From Streptomyces chartreusis NRRL 3882 (GTDB taxonomy: Bacteria > Actinomycetota > Actinomycetes > Streptomycetales > Streptomycetaceae), in the NCBI RefSeq assembly GCF_900236475.1, contig NZ_LT963352.1, forward strand, positions 4,666,501-4,730,500: 64,000 nucleotides of DNA, in the 5' to 3' direction. Below the pieces are notes generated by a model. It did no database searches, was not told where the DNA came from, and saw only the letters and a program-made list of their open reading frames with translations. The translations under genes and the position numbers were made by a program. This document shows, piece by piece, positions 1 to 7,904 of this stretch (positions are counted from its first letter, which is position 1; every line of letters begins with the position of its first letter).

Positions 1-35
1 GTCCGGTCGGCCGTCCGAGCGGCCGGACCGGGCCC
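1..35. terminator. Imperfect hairpin after the DUF5926 gene
   Basis: A GC-rich inverted repeat (CCGGTCGGCC against GGCCGGACCGG, one bulged base) lies 13-45 bases beyond the stop codon of the leftward gene that ends at 48. The position fits a transcription terminator. The window edge prevents a check for a second half or for a convergent gene. Confidence 0.35.
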
Positions 36-47
36 TGTGACGAGCCG

Positions 48-1013
48 TCAGCTGAGCGTGACCTGCCGGTTGGTGAGGCCGCCACGCGCACGGCGCTCGT
101 CCGGCGTGAGCGGCGCGTCCGTCGCCAGGGCGGTGGCGAGGCGCTCGGCGAACTCCGCCGCCGGCTTCTCCACGTCCTCGGCCTTGACCCCGCTCGGCAG
201 GTCCCAGACCGGCACGGTGAGCCCGTGAGCGCGGAAGGAGCCCACCAGGCGGGTGCCCTCGCCCAGGCTCGACCGGCCCGCGGCGTGCAGCCGGGCGAGA
301 GCGTCCAGAAGCTGCTCCTCGGCGTGCGGCATGACCCACCGCAAATGGTTCTTCTCGGGCGTCTCGCACCAGTACGCGGCGTCCACGCCCTGGAGCTTCA
401 CGGTCGGGATGGCCGCGGCGTTGGCCCGCTCCAGGGAGGCGGCCACCTCCGCAGTGGCGTTCTCCGGGTCCGGCACCCAGAACTCGAAGCCGCTGTGCAC
501 TTCTGGCTCGAAGGCGCCCTCCGGGTCGAGCAGATCCTGGAGCCGCGGTCCGTCGGCCGGGGCGCGGCGGCCCTGCACGGGGGTGCCGGGCTCGGCTTCC
601 AGGGCGCGCTGGAGGATGTCGGCGAGGTCGCGGCTGATGTCGCCCGACGAGGTGTCGTTCTGAAGGCCGAGCAGGACCGAGCCGTCGTCGCGGCGCAGGG
701 CGGGCCAGGCCATCGGCAGGACCGTGGCCAGCGTGACCGCCGGGACGCCCTCGGGGAGGCCGCCCTTGAGCGTCAGCCCGGCCGTGGCCGCCGGGACCAG
801 CTCGCGCAGGGCCACCCAGTCGCACTCGCCCGGCAGACCCTCGAAGGGGCGGTGCACCAGCTCGGTCGCGGCGTGGGCCGCGGCCCGGCCGTGACAGGCC
901 TTGTAGCGGCGGCCGCTGCCGCAGGGGCAGGGCTCACGAGCGCCGACGACCGGGATCTCTCCGTCCGTGATCTGCGGGCGCTTGGCCTTCGTCTGGGGTC
1001 GCTTCTTGGCCAT
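48..1013 (-). CDS. DUF5926 family protein with N-terminal SEC-C zinc motif
   Basis: This 321-residue protein starts with a basic tail and a SEC-C zinc motif (Cys29, Cys31, Cys40, His41; CPCGSGRRYKACH). The motif is best known from the C-terminus of SecA, where it binds zinc and SecB or ribosomes. The rest matches the actinobacterial DUF5926 family, whose function is unknown to me. No signal peptide or membrane segment is visible, so it should be cytoplasmic. It is read leftward, and its 5' region holds the DnaA-box-like array at 1088-1165. The start ATG at 1013 gives the usual MAKKRP-type beginning of the family. Confidence 0.85.
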   Translation of the reverse strand: MAKKRPQTKAKRPQITDGEIPVVGAREPCPCGSGRRYKACHGRAAAHAATELVHRPFEGLPGECDWVALRELVPAATAGLTLKGGLPEGVPAVTLATVLPMAWPALRRDDGSVLLGLQNDTSSGDISRDLADILQRALEAEPGTPVQGRRAPADGPRLQDLLDPEGAFEPEVHSGFEFWVPDPENATAEVAASLERANAAAIPTVKLQGVDAAYWCETPEKNHLRWVMPHAEEQLLDALARLHAAGRSSLGEGTRLVGSFRAHGLTVPVWDLPSGVKAEDVEKPAAEFAERLATALATDAPLTPDERRARGGLTNRQVTLS

Positions 1014-1087
1014 CGATGGGTCTCCCGGTTACGGCTCGTCTCGTACGGTCGCGAGCCTAGCCGTTCAGGCCTCCGGGGACGGGATGC

Positions 1088-1165
1088 TGTGGACAACGCG
1101 TCCGGTGGACAACGCGGGGCTGGTGGACACGCGGGTCCTGTGGACAACGCGGGTCCTGTGGACGA
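1088..1165. promoter_or_regulatory. Array of five DnaA-box-like 9-mers
   Basis: Two 9-mers, TGTGGACAA at 1088-1096 and 1139-1147, are the exact complement of the Streptomyces DnaA box TTGTCCACA. Three more are near matches: GGTGGACAA at 1104-1112, GGTGGACAC at 1122-1130 and TGTGGACGA at 1157-1165. All five point the same way, with starts 16-18 bp apart. They fill the short gap between the stop of the HATPase gene (1187) and the start of the DUF5926 gene (1013). The box identity is read directly from the sequence. DnaA binding is inferred. Confidence 0.7.
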
Positions 1166-1186
1166 CGGGGCGGGCCGAGGCCCGGG

Positions 1187-1825
1187 TCAGTCCATGTCGT
1201 CGAAGGCGTCCGCGAAGTCCAGTCCGGGTATCTGGGACACCGCCGGGGCCGTGACGCGTGTCGCGAAGTCGTCGCGGCGGTGTCCGGCGTCCGGGTCGTA
1301 CACGTCGGCGTGGACGACGACCCATACGGTGACCTCGCCGCGGATGTCGTCCCGGACACCCCAGTCGTCGGCCAGCGCGGTGATGATGTTCAGCCCGCGG
1401 CCGCCGTGCGCCGTGACCGACGGGGTCGCCGGGGCGGGGCGGGTCGGGCCGCCGCCGTCCGTGACCTCGACGATGAGCCGGCCGGAGGGGTCCACGCGCC
1501 ACGCGGCACGGACGTCACCGTCGCCGGAGAGCGCGTCGCCCAGGGGTCTGCCGTGTTTGCACGCGTTGCTCAAAAGTTCGGAAAGGATCAGTACGGCGTC
1601 GTCGATGACCGATTCCGCTACGCCACCTCTGCGCAACTGCACGCGCATACGGTGTCTCGCTTCCCCCACGCCCGCAGGGCCATGGGGTACGGCCATGCTC
1701 GACGACGTGGGCACCTCCTGTGCCACCACCAACGCCACCCCCGAGACCTCCTTCGCCCCACGCCACGGTGTGGATGCCCCATTGGCCTGTACCGGAAACC
1801 GGCCAATCCACGTCCGGTGACGCAT
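1187..1825 (-). CDS. ATP-binding regulator, anti-sigma-factor type HATPase
   Basis: The protein has 212 residues and a single GHKL ATPase fold of the RsbW/SpoIIAB kind that Streptomyces carries in many copies. The N-box is SELLSNACKHG (Glu83, Asn87), followed by a D-x-G-x-G-type turn in EVTDGGGP and a glycine-rich lid in GGRGLNI. There is no dimerisation or phospho-acceptor domain, so it is not a classical sensor kinase. Members of this family usually bind or phosphorylate anti-sigma antagonists. The acidic C-terminal tail is extra. A GTG about 27 codons in is an alternative start. No cognate sigma or STAS gene lies beside it. Confidence 0.75.
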   Translation of the reverse strand: MRHRTWIGRFPVQANGASTPWRGAKEVSGVALVVAQEVPTSSSMAVPHGPAGVGEARHRMRVQLRRGGVAESVIDDAVLILSELLSNACKHGRPLGDALSGDGDVRAAWRVDPSGRLIVEVTDGGGPTRPAPATPSVTAHGGRGLNIITALADDWGVRDDIRGEVTVWVVVHADVYDPDAGHRRDDFATRVTAPAVSQIPGLDFADAFDDMD

Positions 1826-1969
1826 TCACCACGATCGAATACGGGTCGAACGCGCCGGAGCACTCCCTGTAATCGTGTGGCTGGATTTCATCGGTGTGGC
1901 CGAGACGCGAGGATCCCGTCTGCCAAGGGTGAGGTCAAGAGGGGTGCGTGGGACTGGTGGGACTCGACC

Positions 1970-2797
1970 TCAGCGGCCGAGCTGGTCGAGCACCGCGCGC
2001 GGGCGGTTGGTGATGATGGCGTCGACGCCCAGGCCGACGCAGAGATCCACGTCCTCGGGCTCGTTCACGGTCCACACGTGCACCTGGTGGCCGGCCCGCT
2101 TCAGCCGCTCCACGTAGACGGGGTGGTTGCGCACGATCCGCAGGGAGGGCCCCGCGATCGGCACGCCCAGGGGCAGCCGCCCGTCGCGCAGCCGGGGTGA
2201 GACGAACTGCATCAGGTAGACCGTCGGCAGCGTCGGCGCCGCGGCACGCACGCGGTGCAGCGACCGGGCCGAGAAGCTCATGACCCGCACCGGGGACTCC
2301 TCGGCGGTGGCCGGGGCGTCGAGACCGAACCGCTTCAGCAGGACCAGCAGCCGCTCCTCGACCTGCCCCGCCCAGCGCGTGGGGTGCTTGGTCTCGATGG
2401 CCAGTTCCACCCGGCGTCCGGCGTCGGCGACGAGTTCGAGCAGCCGCTCCAGGGTGAGCACGGACGTCGCCTCGCGGTCCTCCGGGGGGTGCTCCCAGTC
2501 GGGTTCCTCGTCGCGTCCCTTCCAGGCCTCGCCCCTCTTCCAGGAACCGAAGTCCAGGGCGGCGAGGTCGGCGAGCTCCAGGGCGGAGACCGCGCCGCGG
2601 CCGTTGGACGTACGGTTGATCCGGCGGTCGTGTACGCACACCAGGTGGCCGTCGGCGGTGAGGCGCACATCGCATTCGAGGGCGTCCGCGCCGTCCTCGA
2701 TCGCCTTGGTGTACGCGGCCAGGGTGTGTTCCGGGGCGTCCTCGGAGGCCCCGCGGTGGGCGACGACTTGAATCACATGCTGTCGTGCGTGGGTCAC
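1970..2797 (-). CDS. Glycerophosphodiester phosphodiesterase
   Basis: This is a GDPD-type TIM barrel of about 275 residues that hydrolyses glycerophosphodiesters to glycerol 3-phosphate and an alcohol. Catalytic and metal residues are in place: His14-Arg15 in AHRGA, Glu41 and Asp43 in LECDVRL, and His56 in VHDR. I chose the GTG at 2797 because the family core begins about nine residues later. The open frame continues to 2875, but that extension is Pro/Arg-rich and not family-like. There is no signal peptide, so it probably recycles intracellular lipid head groups. The flanking genes are unrelated. Confidence 0.88.
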   Translation of the reverse strand: MTHARQHVIQVVAHRGASEDAPEHTLAAYTKAIEDGADALECDVRLTADGHLVCVHDRRINRTSNGRGAVSALELADLAALDFGSWKRGEAWKGRDEEPDWEHPPEDREATSVLTLERLLELVADAGRRVELAIETKHPTRWAGQVEERLLVLLKRFGLDAPATAEESPVRVMSFSARSLHRVRAAAPTLPTVYLMQFVSPRLRDGRLPLGVPIAGPSLRIVRNHPVYVERLKRAGHQVHVWTVNEPEDVDLCVGLGVDAIITNRPRAVLDQLGR

Positions 2798-3082
2798 CGC
2801 GTCATGGTGCCACCGCGCGCGGGTACGCGTCCGGTCGGACGGACCCGGCGGATTCACAGGTCCGGACGGAGGCACTGGAATTGCGCCCCTTTCGTTAGTA
2901 ATGACCTATATAAAGAATGGCCCCGGACCCACAGCCACCGCTTATGGTGCTCTGACGGCCAGTGGGAAAAGCTGACGGCATACAAAGGGACAAGCACAGC
3001 TGTATCGCGCCGGACCGTCGCCAGCGTGAAAAGCGTGACCGAGTGCGACCCAGGAAACAGCCGTGGATCGAGGAGAGAAGCT

Positions 3083-4516
3083 GTGAGCACCGAGAACGAG
3101 GGCACCGCGGTACCCCCCGCCCCGTCCGCACCCCCCGTGCCGGTCGACGCTCCCGCTGCTCCGGCGCCCGAGGGGCAGGCATCTCAGGGGCCGGGACCGT
3201 ACGGACAGGACTCCCAGGGCCAGCCCGCCCACGGTCAGGGCGCTCCTGGTGACGCCGCACATCACGGCGTCTCCTCCTCCGCCCCCGACCCCTCCTGGCC
3301 CCCGCCCCCGCCGCCCACCTCCCCGTACGGCGGCGGCGGTTCCGGGTCCGGCGGGGGCTGGGGTTCGTCCTACCAGCAGCCGGAGCCGAAGTCCGGCCGT
3401 GGCCGTGGCGGTCTGGTCGCCGCGCTCCTGGTGGCCGCGCTGGTCGCGGGCGGCCTGGGCGGCGGTCTCGGCTACACGCTGGCGAAGAACAACGACGACA
3501 ACAGCGGCTCGACGACGGTGTCCGCCGCCACCAGCGGCGGCGACGTCAAGCGCGACCCGGGCACGGTCGCGGGCGTGGCCGCCAAGGCGCTGCCGAGCAC
3601 GGTCACGATCGAGGCCGAGAGCACCAACGGCGAGGGCGGCACCGGCACGGGCTTCGTTTTCGACAAGCAGGGCCACATCGTCACCAACAACCACGTCGTG
3701 GCCGGCGCGGTGGACGGCGGCAAGCTCACCGCGACGTTCCCGAGCGGCAAGAAGTACGACGCCGAGGTGGTCGGGCACGCGCAGGGCTACGACGTGGCGG
3801 TCATCAAGCTCAAGGACGCCCCGTCGGACCTGAAGCCGCTCACCCTCGGCGACTCGGACAAGGTGGCGGTCGGCGACGCGACCATCGCGATCGGCGCCCC
3901 CTTCGGCCTGTCCGACACGGTGACGACGGGCATCATCAGCGCCAAGAACCGCCCGGTGGCCTCCAGCGACGGCAGTGGCAGCCAGGCGTCGTACATGAGC
4001 GCCCTCCAGACCGACGCCTCGATCAACCCGGGCAACTCGGGCGGCCCGCTGCTGGACGCGCAGGGCAACGTCATCGGCATCAACTCCGCGATCCAGTCCA
4101 CCGGCAACGGCGGCTTCGGCACCGGCCAGTCCGGCTCGATCGGCTTGGGCTTCGCCATCCCGATCAACCAGGCCGAGTACGTCGCCCAGGAGCTGATCAA
4201 GACCGGCAAGCCGGTGTACGCGAAGATCGGCGCGTCCGTCTCCCTGGACGACACCTCGGGCGGCGCACAGATCTCCAAGGAGGGCGCGGGCGGCGCCGCC
4301 GCACCGGTCGAGCCGGGCGGTCCGGCCGCGAAGGCGGGACTCAAGCCGGGCGACGTCATCACCAAGCTCGACGACCGGGTGATCGACTCCGGGCCGACCC
4401 TGATCGGCGAGATCTGGACCCACAAGCCCGGCGACAAGGTCACGATCACCTACGAGCGCGGCGGCAAGCAGCACACGGTCGACGTGACCCTGGGCTCGCG
4501 CATCGGCGACAACTGA
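3083..4516 (+). CDS. HtrA/DegP-like membrane-anchored serine protease with PDZ domain
   Basis: The protein is 477 residues with a Pro/Gly-rich cytoplasmic N-terminus (1-110), one membrane span (about 110-133), a trypsin-like domain and a C-terminal PDZ domain (about 390-475). The triad is visible as His in TNNHVV (near 203), Asp in YDVAVIKL (near 235) and Ser in NPGNSGGPL (near 318). The protease faces outside and should degrade or refold damaged envelope proteins. The GTG at 3083 is set by AGGAGAG at 3071-3077; the longer upstream frame is not protein-like. An AT-rich stretch near 2895-2935 may hold the promoter. Confidence 0.9.
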   Translation: MSTENEGTAVPPAPSAPPVPVDAPAAPAPEGQASQGPGPYGQDSQGQPAHGQGAPGDAAHHGVSSSAPDPSWPPPPPPTSPYGGGGSGSGGGWGSSYQQPEPKSGRGRGGLVAALLVAALVAGGLGGGLGYTLAKNNDDNSGSTTVSAATSGGDVKRDPGTVAGVAAKALPSTVTIEAESTNGEGGTGTGFVFDKQGHIVTNNHVVAGAVDGGKLTATFPSGKKYDAEVVGHAQGYDVAVIKLKDAPSDLKPLTLGDSDKVAVGDATIAIGAPFGLSDTVTTGIISAKNRPVASSDGSGSQASYMSALQTDASINPGNSGGPLLDAQGNVIGINSAIQSTGNGGFGTGQSGSIGLGFAIPINQAEYVAQELIKTGKPVYAKIGASVSLDDTSGGAQISKEGAGGAAAPVEPGGPAAKAGLKPGDVITKLDDRVIDSGPTLIGEIWTHKPGDKVTITYERGGKQHTVDVTLGSRIGDN

Positions 4517-4579
4517 GCCCCACCCGCGCGCACCGACCCGTTACCCTTGTCCCCGCGCCGCCGATCACGGCCGGCGCGG

Positions 4580-4666
4580 GGAGGCGTGCCCGAGCGGCCG
4601 AAGGGAACGGTCTTGAAAACCGTCGTGGCAGCGATGTCACCGTGGGTTCAAATCCCACCGCCTCCG
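4580..4666 (+). tRNA. tRNA-Ser (anticodon TGA)
   Basis: A complete cloverleaf is visible. The acceptor stem is GGAGGCG (4580-4586) with CGCCTCC (4659-4665), the anticodon arm is ACGGT-CTTGAAA-ACCGT, there is a long class II variable arm, and the T arm is GTGGG-TTCAAAT-CCCAC. CCA is not encoded. The anticodon TGA reads UCN serine codons. Confidence 0.97.
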
Positions 4667-4679
4667 CGTGGTGAGCAGT

Positions 4680-4722
4680 GAGAACGGCCCCTGACCTGGA
4701 TGATTGGTCGGGGGCCGTTCTC
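4680..4722 (+). terminator. Terminator of tRNA-Ser(TGA)
   Basis: A perfect 12-bp stem (GAGAACGGCCCC with GGGGCCGTTCTC) is extended by about five more pairs, one of them G-T, around a 9-nt loop. It lies 13 bp after the tRNA. Confidence 0.8.
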
Positions 4723-4831
4723 ATGCCGGGACTCTGTGACTGCCCGGTGTTCCCCGTCGCCTACCGCTTTGTCGGGCACGGCTGGGGCACGCCCACTGGG
4801 CCCCCGCGTCCGACGCTTGTACCGTTCCGAA

Positions 4832-5296
4832 GTGGCCTGGATATCACTACTTGCAACACTTGCTGGTGGCGTGATTGCTCTGGGATCGGCACTTCTCGTG
4901 GAGCACCGAAGAGCGCGGCGAGAATCGGTGTCTGAGTGGGATAGGACACGGCGGGAGCTCTACTCAAGGTTTCTCGCGGCTCATGCCCAAGCCGGCAGCG
5001 ATCTGCGGAACATTGCTGCCACGCCCGGCCTCGATGCGGGCGAGCGGTACCGGCTGACACGGTCGGCCTACACCCACTGCTACGCGTCACGCCATGAGTT
5101 GGAGCTTCTCGCGCCGCCCTCCGTCGTTCGCCCGGCTGAGGAATGCAGCCGGGCAGTGCGAATGATGCGCGATGCCGTGAGCGCGGGGGCGCGTCTTGAC
5201 AGCGATGAACTCGAGGAACTGACACGCAGGTACCTGGAACTGCGTCTGGAGACCAGAGGTGCCATGCGCTCGGACATCTCGGCCGACAACCTTTGA
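4832..5296 (+). CDS. Hypothetical protein with N-terminal membrane anchor
   Basis: I do not recognise this protein of about 154 residues. Its N-terminus (VAWISLLATLAGGVIALGS) is a single hydrophobic span. The rest is charged and mostly helical, rich in Arg, Glu and Leu, and could form a cytoplasmic helical bundle. The GTG at 4832 was chosen because it opens directly on the hydrophobic segment. The open frame reaches back to 4700, into the tRNA terminator, which cannot be coding. GC content is lower than in neighbouring genes, and the gene sits inside the possible tRNA-Ser insertion relic. Confidence 0.6.
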   Translation: MAWISLLATLAGGVIALGSALLVEHRRARRESVSEWDRTRRELYSRFLAAHAQAGSDLRNIAATPGLDAGERYRLTRSAYTHCYASRHELELLAPPSVVRPAEECSRAVRMMRDAVSAGARLDSDELEELTRRYLELRLETRGAMRSDISADNL

Positions 5297-5319
5297 CCTG
5301 CTTCGGGCCCGGGTGTTCG

Positions 5320-5367
5320 GTCGGGGGTCGTTTTCATGTCCGGCTACCGTGACTGGCGGGTGTTCCC
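5320..5367. repeat. Imperfect direct repeat of the tRNA-Ser 3' flank
   Basis: This 48-bp stretch matches 4708-4755 at about three quarters or more of positions, starting with TCGGGGG and ending with GTGTTCCCC. The first copy begins in the terminator hairpin just after tRNA-Ser; the second follows the orphan gene ending at 5296. Confidence 0.55.
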
Positions 5368-5488
5368 CCCTGGTTTCCCGCTCGATCGGCATCTGAGTAC
5401 CCGTGCTCATGTCCAGTGCCCGCTGCAGCCACCATGCTGACCGCATGTACTTGGTGGATCGTCGCCTGCAGACAGGATGGCAGTGGGC

Positions 5489-5803
5489 ATGAGACGGGCG
5501 AATGAGCCGTCGACTGGTCAGCAGATCGGCGTCAGCGTGGCGCTGCTCGTCATCGACTTCATGCTCATCGCTTGGTCGGTGTACAGCGTTGGGATGGCGG
5601 GCTGGGCCGACAGCTACGAAAGCGATGGCGTCGCTCCGTCGAGCGCGTCGCGGGCGGCGTCACAGGCATCGTGGCTTCTCGGGGGCGGCGCAGTACTGAC
5701 AGGCGGTGGCCTCCTCGCCCTGGGATGGCGCATTCCTGGCATCGTGCAGCTGGCCGTCCTCGGGTTCGGGGCGGTGCTGGTCTCTTCACTGGCTGCCGGT
5801 TGA
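5489..5803 (+). CDS. Small hypothetical membrane protein
   Basis: This protein of about 104 residues is not recognised. It has three likely membrane spans: one near VALLVIDFMLIAWSVYS and two in the C-terminal half (SWLLGGGAVLTGGGLLALGW and IVQLAVLGFGAVLVSSL). A short polar loop with GWADSYESDG separates the first from the others. It could start at ATG 5477 or ATG 5489; neither has a clear ribosome site. The gene lies inside the possible tRNA-Ser insertion relic, downstream of the other orphan gene. Confidence 0.55.
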   Translation: MRRANEPSTGQQIGVSVALLVIDFMLIAWSVYSVGMAGWADSYESDGVAPSSASRAASQASWLLGGGAVLTGGGLLALGWRIPGIVQLAVLGFGAVLVSSLAAG

Positions 5804-5988
5804 TGGCGCCCTGACAAAGGCTGTCCGCAGTGCCGGCCGGACAGCGCGCTCGGGTTCTTCGACCGGGGGCCGTGGTCCGTGCGTGGGCTGCAGCACTAGG
5901 ATCGATCCGTAATCTGCGCAGGTCGCGGGGGGTTTCGCATGCGAGGTGGAGCGCGGCGGGGTGGGCGCCTTCGTCAAGGGCACACCGA

Positions 5989-6020
5989 GGGAGCGGTCTT
6001 GAGAGCCGTCGTGGCAGCGA
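5989..6020. repeat. Decayed copy of the tRNA-Ser(TGA) anticodon/variable arm
   Basis: 29 of 32 bases equal 4603-4634 of the tRNA gene, including the anticodon loop and the GTCGTGGCAGCGA of the variable arm. The three differences are all A to G. There is no acceptor or T arm here, so it is not a functional tRNA. It looks like an old attachment-site remnant. Confidence 0.6.
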
Positions 6021-6030
6021 GCGTGCCGGC

Positions 6031-6789
6031 GTGAGCGGGCGCATCGTCGTCGTCACCGCTGTGCACGGCCCGTCGGCCCGGTTTCTGCCGGAGGCCCACA
6101 AGTCCCTGTGCGAGCAGTGGCTGCCGGAGGGCTGGCGGTGGCACTGGGTGATCCAGGAGGACGGCGAGAGCGCGGACGTACGGCCGTACGTGCCCGACGA
6201 CGAGCGGGTGACGTTCCGGCAGGGGCGGGCCGGGGGGCCCGGTGTCGCCCGGACCATCGCGCTGGCGCATGCCGAGGGTGCGTACGTGAAGGTCCTGGAC
6301 GCCGACGACCGGCTGACGCCGGGCACGCTCGCGCGGGATCTGGCGGCGCTGGAGGCCGACAGCGGCCTCGGGTGGGCGACGTCGCGCGTGCTGGACCTCA
6401 TGCGCGACGGGTCGACGGTCGGTTTCCGGGGCGACCCCGACCCGGGGCCGATCGAGCGCGGGGACGTGCTCGACCAGTGGAAGGCCAACGGCTTCATCGC
6501 ACCGGTCCACCCGGCGTCGCTGTTCGTACGGTGGGAGTTGCTGCTCGCCCTGGGCGGCTGGATGGCGCTGCCGGCGTCGGAGGACACGGGGCTGCTGCTC
6601 GCACTGAACGCCGTGAGCCGCGGGTGGTTCTCGGGTGAGGTGGGGCTGCTGTACCGGAAGTGGGAGGGGCAGGTGACCGGACAGACGGCCCATGTGGACC
6701 AGGCCGAGCGCGCTGCCCGGATGGCGGTCGTGGAGGCCAGGGCCCGGGCGTTGGCCGGTCTTCGGTGGCCCTTTCCGGCGGGGCACTGA
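6031..6789 (+). CDS. Family 2 glycosyltransferase-like protein
   Basis: The 252-residue protein has a GT-A type fold. The N-terminal strand RIVVVTAVHGPS is followed by a GPGVARTIALAHAEG segment and a D-x-D metal-nucleotide site in VLDADDRL, typical of family 2 enzymes that move a sugar from an NDP donor. It has no membrane segment, and acceptor and sugar cannot be told. GTG 6031 was preferred because the conserved fold starts four residues later; the upstream frame runs through the tRNA-like repeat. It ends 18 bp before the end of the convergent PIG-L gene. Confidence 0.75.
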   Translation: MSGRIVVVTAVHGPSARFLPEAHKSLCEQWLPEGWRWHWVIQEDGESADVRPYVPDDERVTFRQGRAGGPGVARTIALAHAEGAYVKVLDADDRLTPGTLARDLAALEADSGLGWATSRVLDLMRDGSTVGFRGDPDPGPIERGDVLDQWKANGFIAPVHPASLFVRWELLLALGGWMALPASEDTGLLLALNAVSRGWFSGEVGLLYRKWEGQVTGQTAHVDQAERAARMAVVEARARALAGLRWPFPAGH

Positions 6790-6807
6790 CCCGAGCCGGT
6801 CAGCGAC

Positions 6808-7569
6808 CTACGGCTTGAGCTCCGTCCCTGCCGGGGCCCTCGCGAGAAGGTCATGGCGGATGTACCACTCGGTACCGAGCAACCGCTCCCGCTCCGGTCC
6901 CGGCAGCGCGGCGATGAGACCGGGGGCGGCTCCCCGTTCCACCTCCGTGCGGTGCGCCAGCACGGCGGCGATTTTCCGGTCCAGCCAGGGAGAGACGTCG
7001 ATGGTCGCCGTGACCCGGTCGTCCGGGACCGTGCGCATCGTCTTGCCGGCGGGGGCCAGGTGGCCGCCCCACGCCCGGACGGCGGAGTGCGGGTGCGTCG
7101 CCAGGTACAGGGCGCTCGGCTGCCAGGGCTCACCGGCGTCCGGGTAGAGGCGTTCGAGTCCGGCGGCGTGGGCCGCCAGCAGGGTCACGCGGTGGGTGTG
7201 GACGTGGTCCTCGTGGCCGGTCAGGCCGCCGTAGGCGTCGTGGGTGACGACGATGTCCGGGCGGAAGTCCCGGATCCGTGCGACCAGGGCGCCCACCGCC
7301 TCGTCGAGTGGGGCGTCGCACAGGCGCTGGCTGCCCGGGGCCGACCGCGGGACGCGGGAGTCGGCGTAGCCCAGCATGCGTGGCCGGCCGGCGCCGAGGA
7401 TGTGGAGCGCGTCGGCCAGTTCCGCGGCGCGCGGGGTGTCCGCCGCCCAGGTGGCCGTGACGACCGCCGTGCGGGCGCCCGCCGCCGAATGCCGGGCGAG
7501 GGTGCCACCCGCCATCAGTGACTCGTCGTCGGGATGGGCGAAGACCGCGAGCAGGCTCGGTACCGGCAC
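6808..7569 (-). CDS. PIG-L/LmbE family deacetylase
   Basis: This is a 253-residue zinc-dependent N-acetylglucosamine deacetylase of the PIG-L family, the group that includes MshB and Bca of mycothiol and bacillithiol metabolism. The metal-binding AHPDDE motif is at residues 11-16 (His12, Asp14, Asp15), with a second conserved His segment in GLTGHEDHVHTH. The true substrate is unknown. It lies 9 bp after the ferredoxin gene and may belong to the same leftward transcript. Confidence 0.85.
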   Translation of the reverse strand: MPVPSLLAVFAHPDDESLMAGGTLARHSAAGARTAVVTATWAADTPRAAELADALHILGAGRPRMLGYADSRVPRSAPGSQRLCDAPLDEAVGALVARIRDFRPDIVVTHDAYGGLTGHEDHVHTHRVTLLAAHAAGLERLYPDAGEPWQPSALYLATHPHSAVRAWGGHLAPAGKTMRTVPDDRVTATIDVSPWLDRKIAAVLAHRTEVERGAAPGLIAALPGPERERLLGTEWYIRHDLLARAPAGTELKP

Positions 7570-7578
7570 CGGAACTCG

Positions 7579-7815
7579 CTACGGACGGTCCGGTGACGAG
7601 GGCGCGTCAGCGATGGTGATGCTGATGGCCTGGCTGGGGCACTTCTCGGCCGCCTCCAGGATCTCCGGGGCGTCGCCCGCCTCTTCCCGGCCCGGGCGGA
7701 CGACACCGAATCCGTCGACGAACTCGAAGACCGCCGGGGCCCTGTGGACGCACTCGGCGGAGCCGTAGCAAAGCTCGCGGTCGACAGAGACCTTCTGCCC
7801 CTTCATCCCCTTCAT
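7579..7815 (-). CDS. [3Fe-4S]-type ferredoxin
   Basis: This small acidic ferredoxin of 78 residues passes electrons to partner oxygenases such as cytochromes P450. Only three cluster cysteines are present: Cys16 and Cys22 (CYGSAEC) and Cys59 (CPSQAI). Ser takes the place of the fourth ligand, as in the [3Fe-4S] ferredoxins of Streptomyces P450 systems. The start is ATG 7815 or 7806, both after G-rich ribosome sites. No P450 gene is in the window, so the partner is distant. It follows the 157-residue gene by 90 bp, and both probably respond to the operator at 8442-8456. Confidence 0.85.
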   Translation of the reverse strand: MKGMKGQKVSVDRELCYGSAECVHRAPAVFEFVDGFGVVRPGREEAGDAPEILEAAEKCPSQAISITIADAPSSPDRP

Positions 7816-7904
7816 CCCCCTCGTCCCCCCACCGGCCGATACCGGAAGCCGGTGGGACCCGAGGTGTTGCCTGCCCAGCGCGAGACCGGCTGAACCGGCC
7901 TGCC

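Larger units (their letters stand above)
4634..6020. mobile_element. Possible relic of DNA inserted at tRNA-Ser(TGA)
   Basis: This 1.4-kb stretch lies between the tRNA-Ser anticodon/variable arm (4603-4634) and a 29/32 identical copy of that segment (5989-6020). Inside it, sequence just past the tRNA terminator (4708-4755) recurs imperfectly at 5320-5367. Parts of the stretch have visibly lower GC than the flanks. It contains two small orphan genes and no integrase. The repeats are observed. A decayed tRNA-targeted element, or successive duplications of the tRNA 3' flank, is my inference. Confidence 0.4.

Noticed and set aside
225..1820. Long open frame (531 codons) on the + strand
   Set aside because: It runs antisense to the DUF5926 and HATPase genes, has Arg/Gly-rich composition and no family features; a typical high-GC shadow frame.
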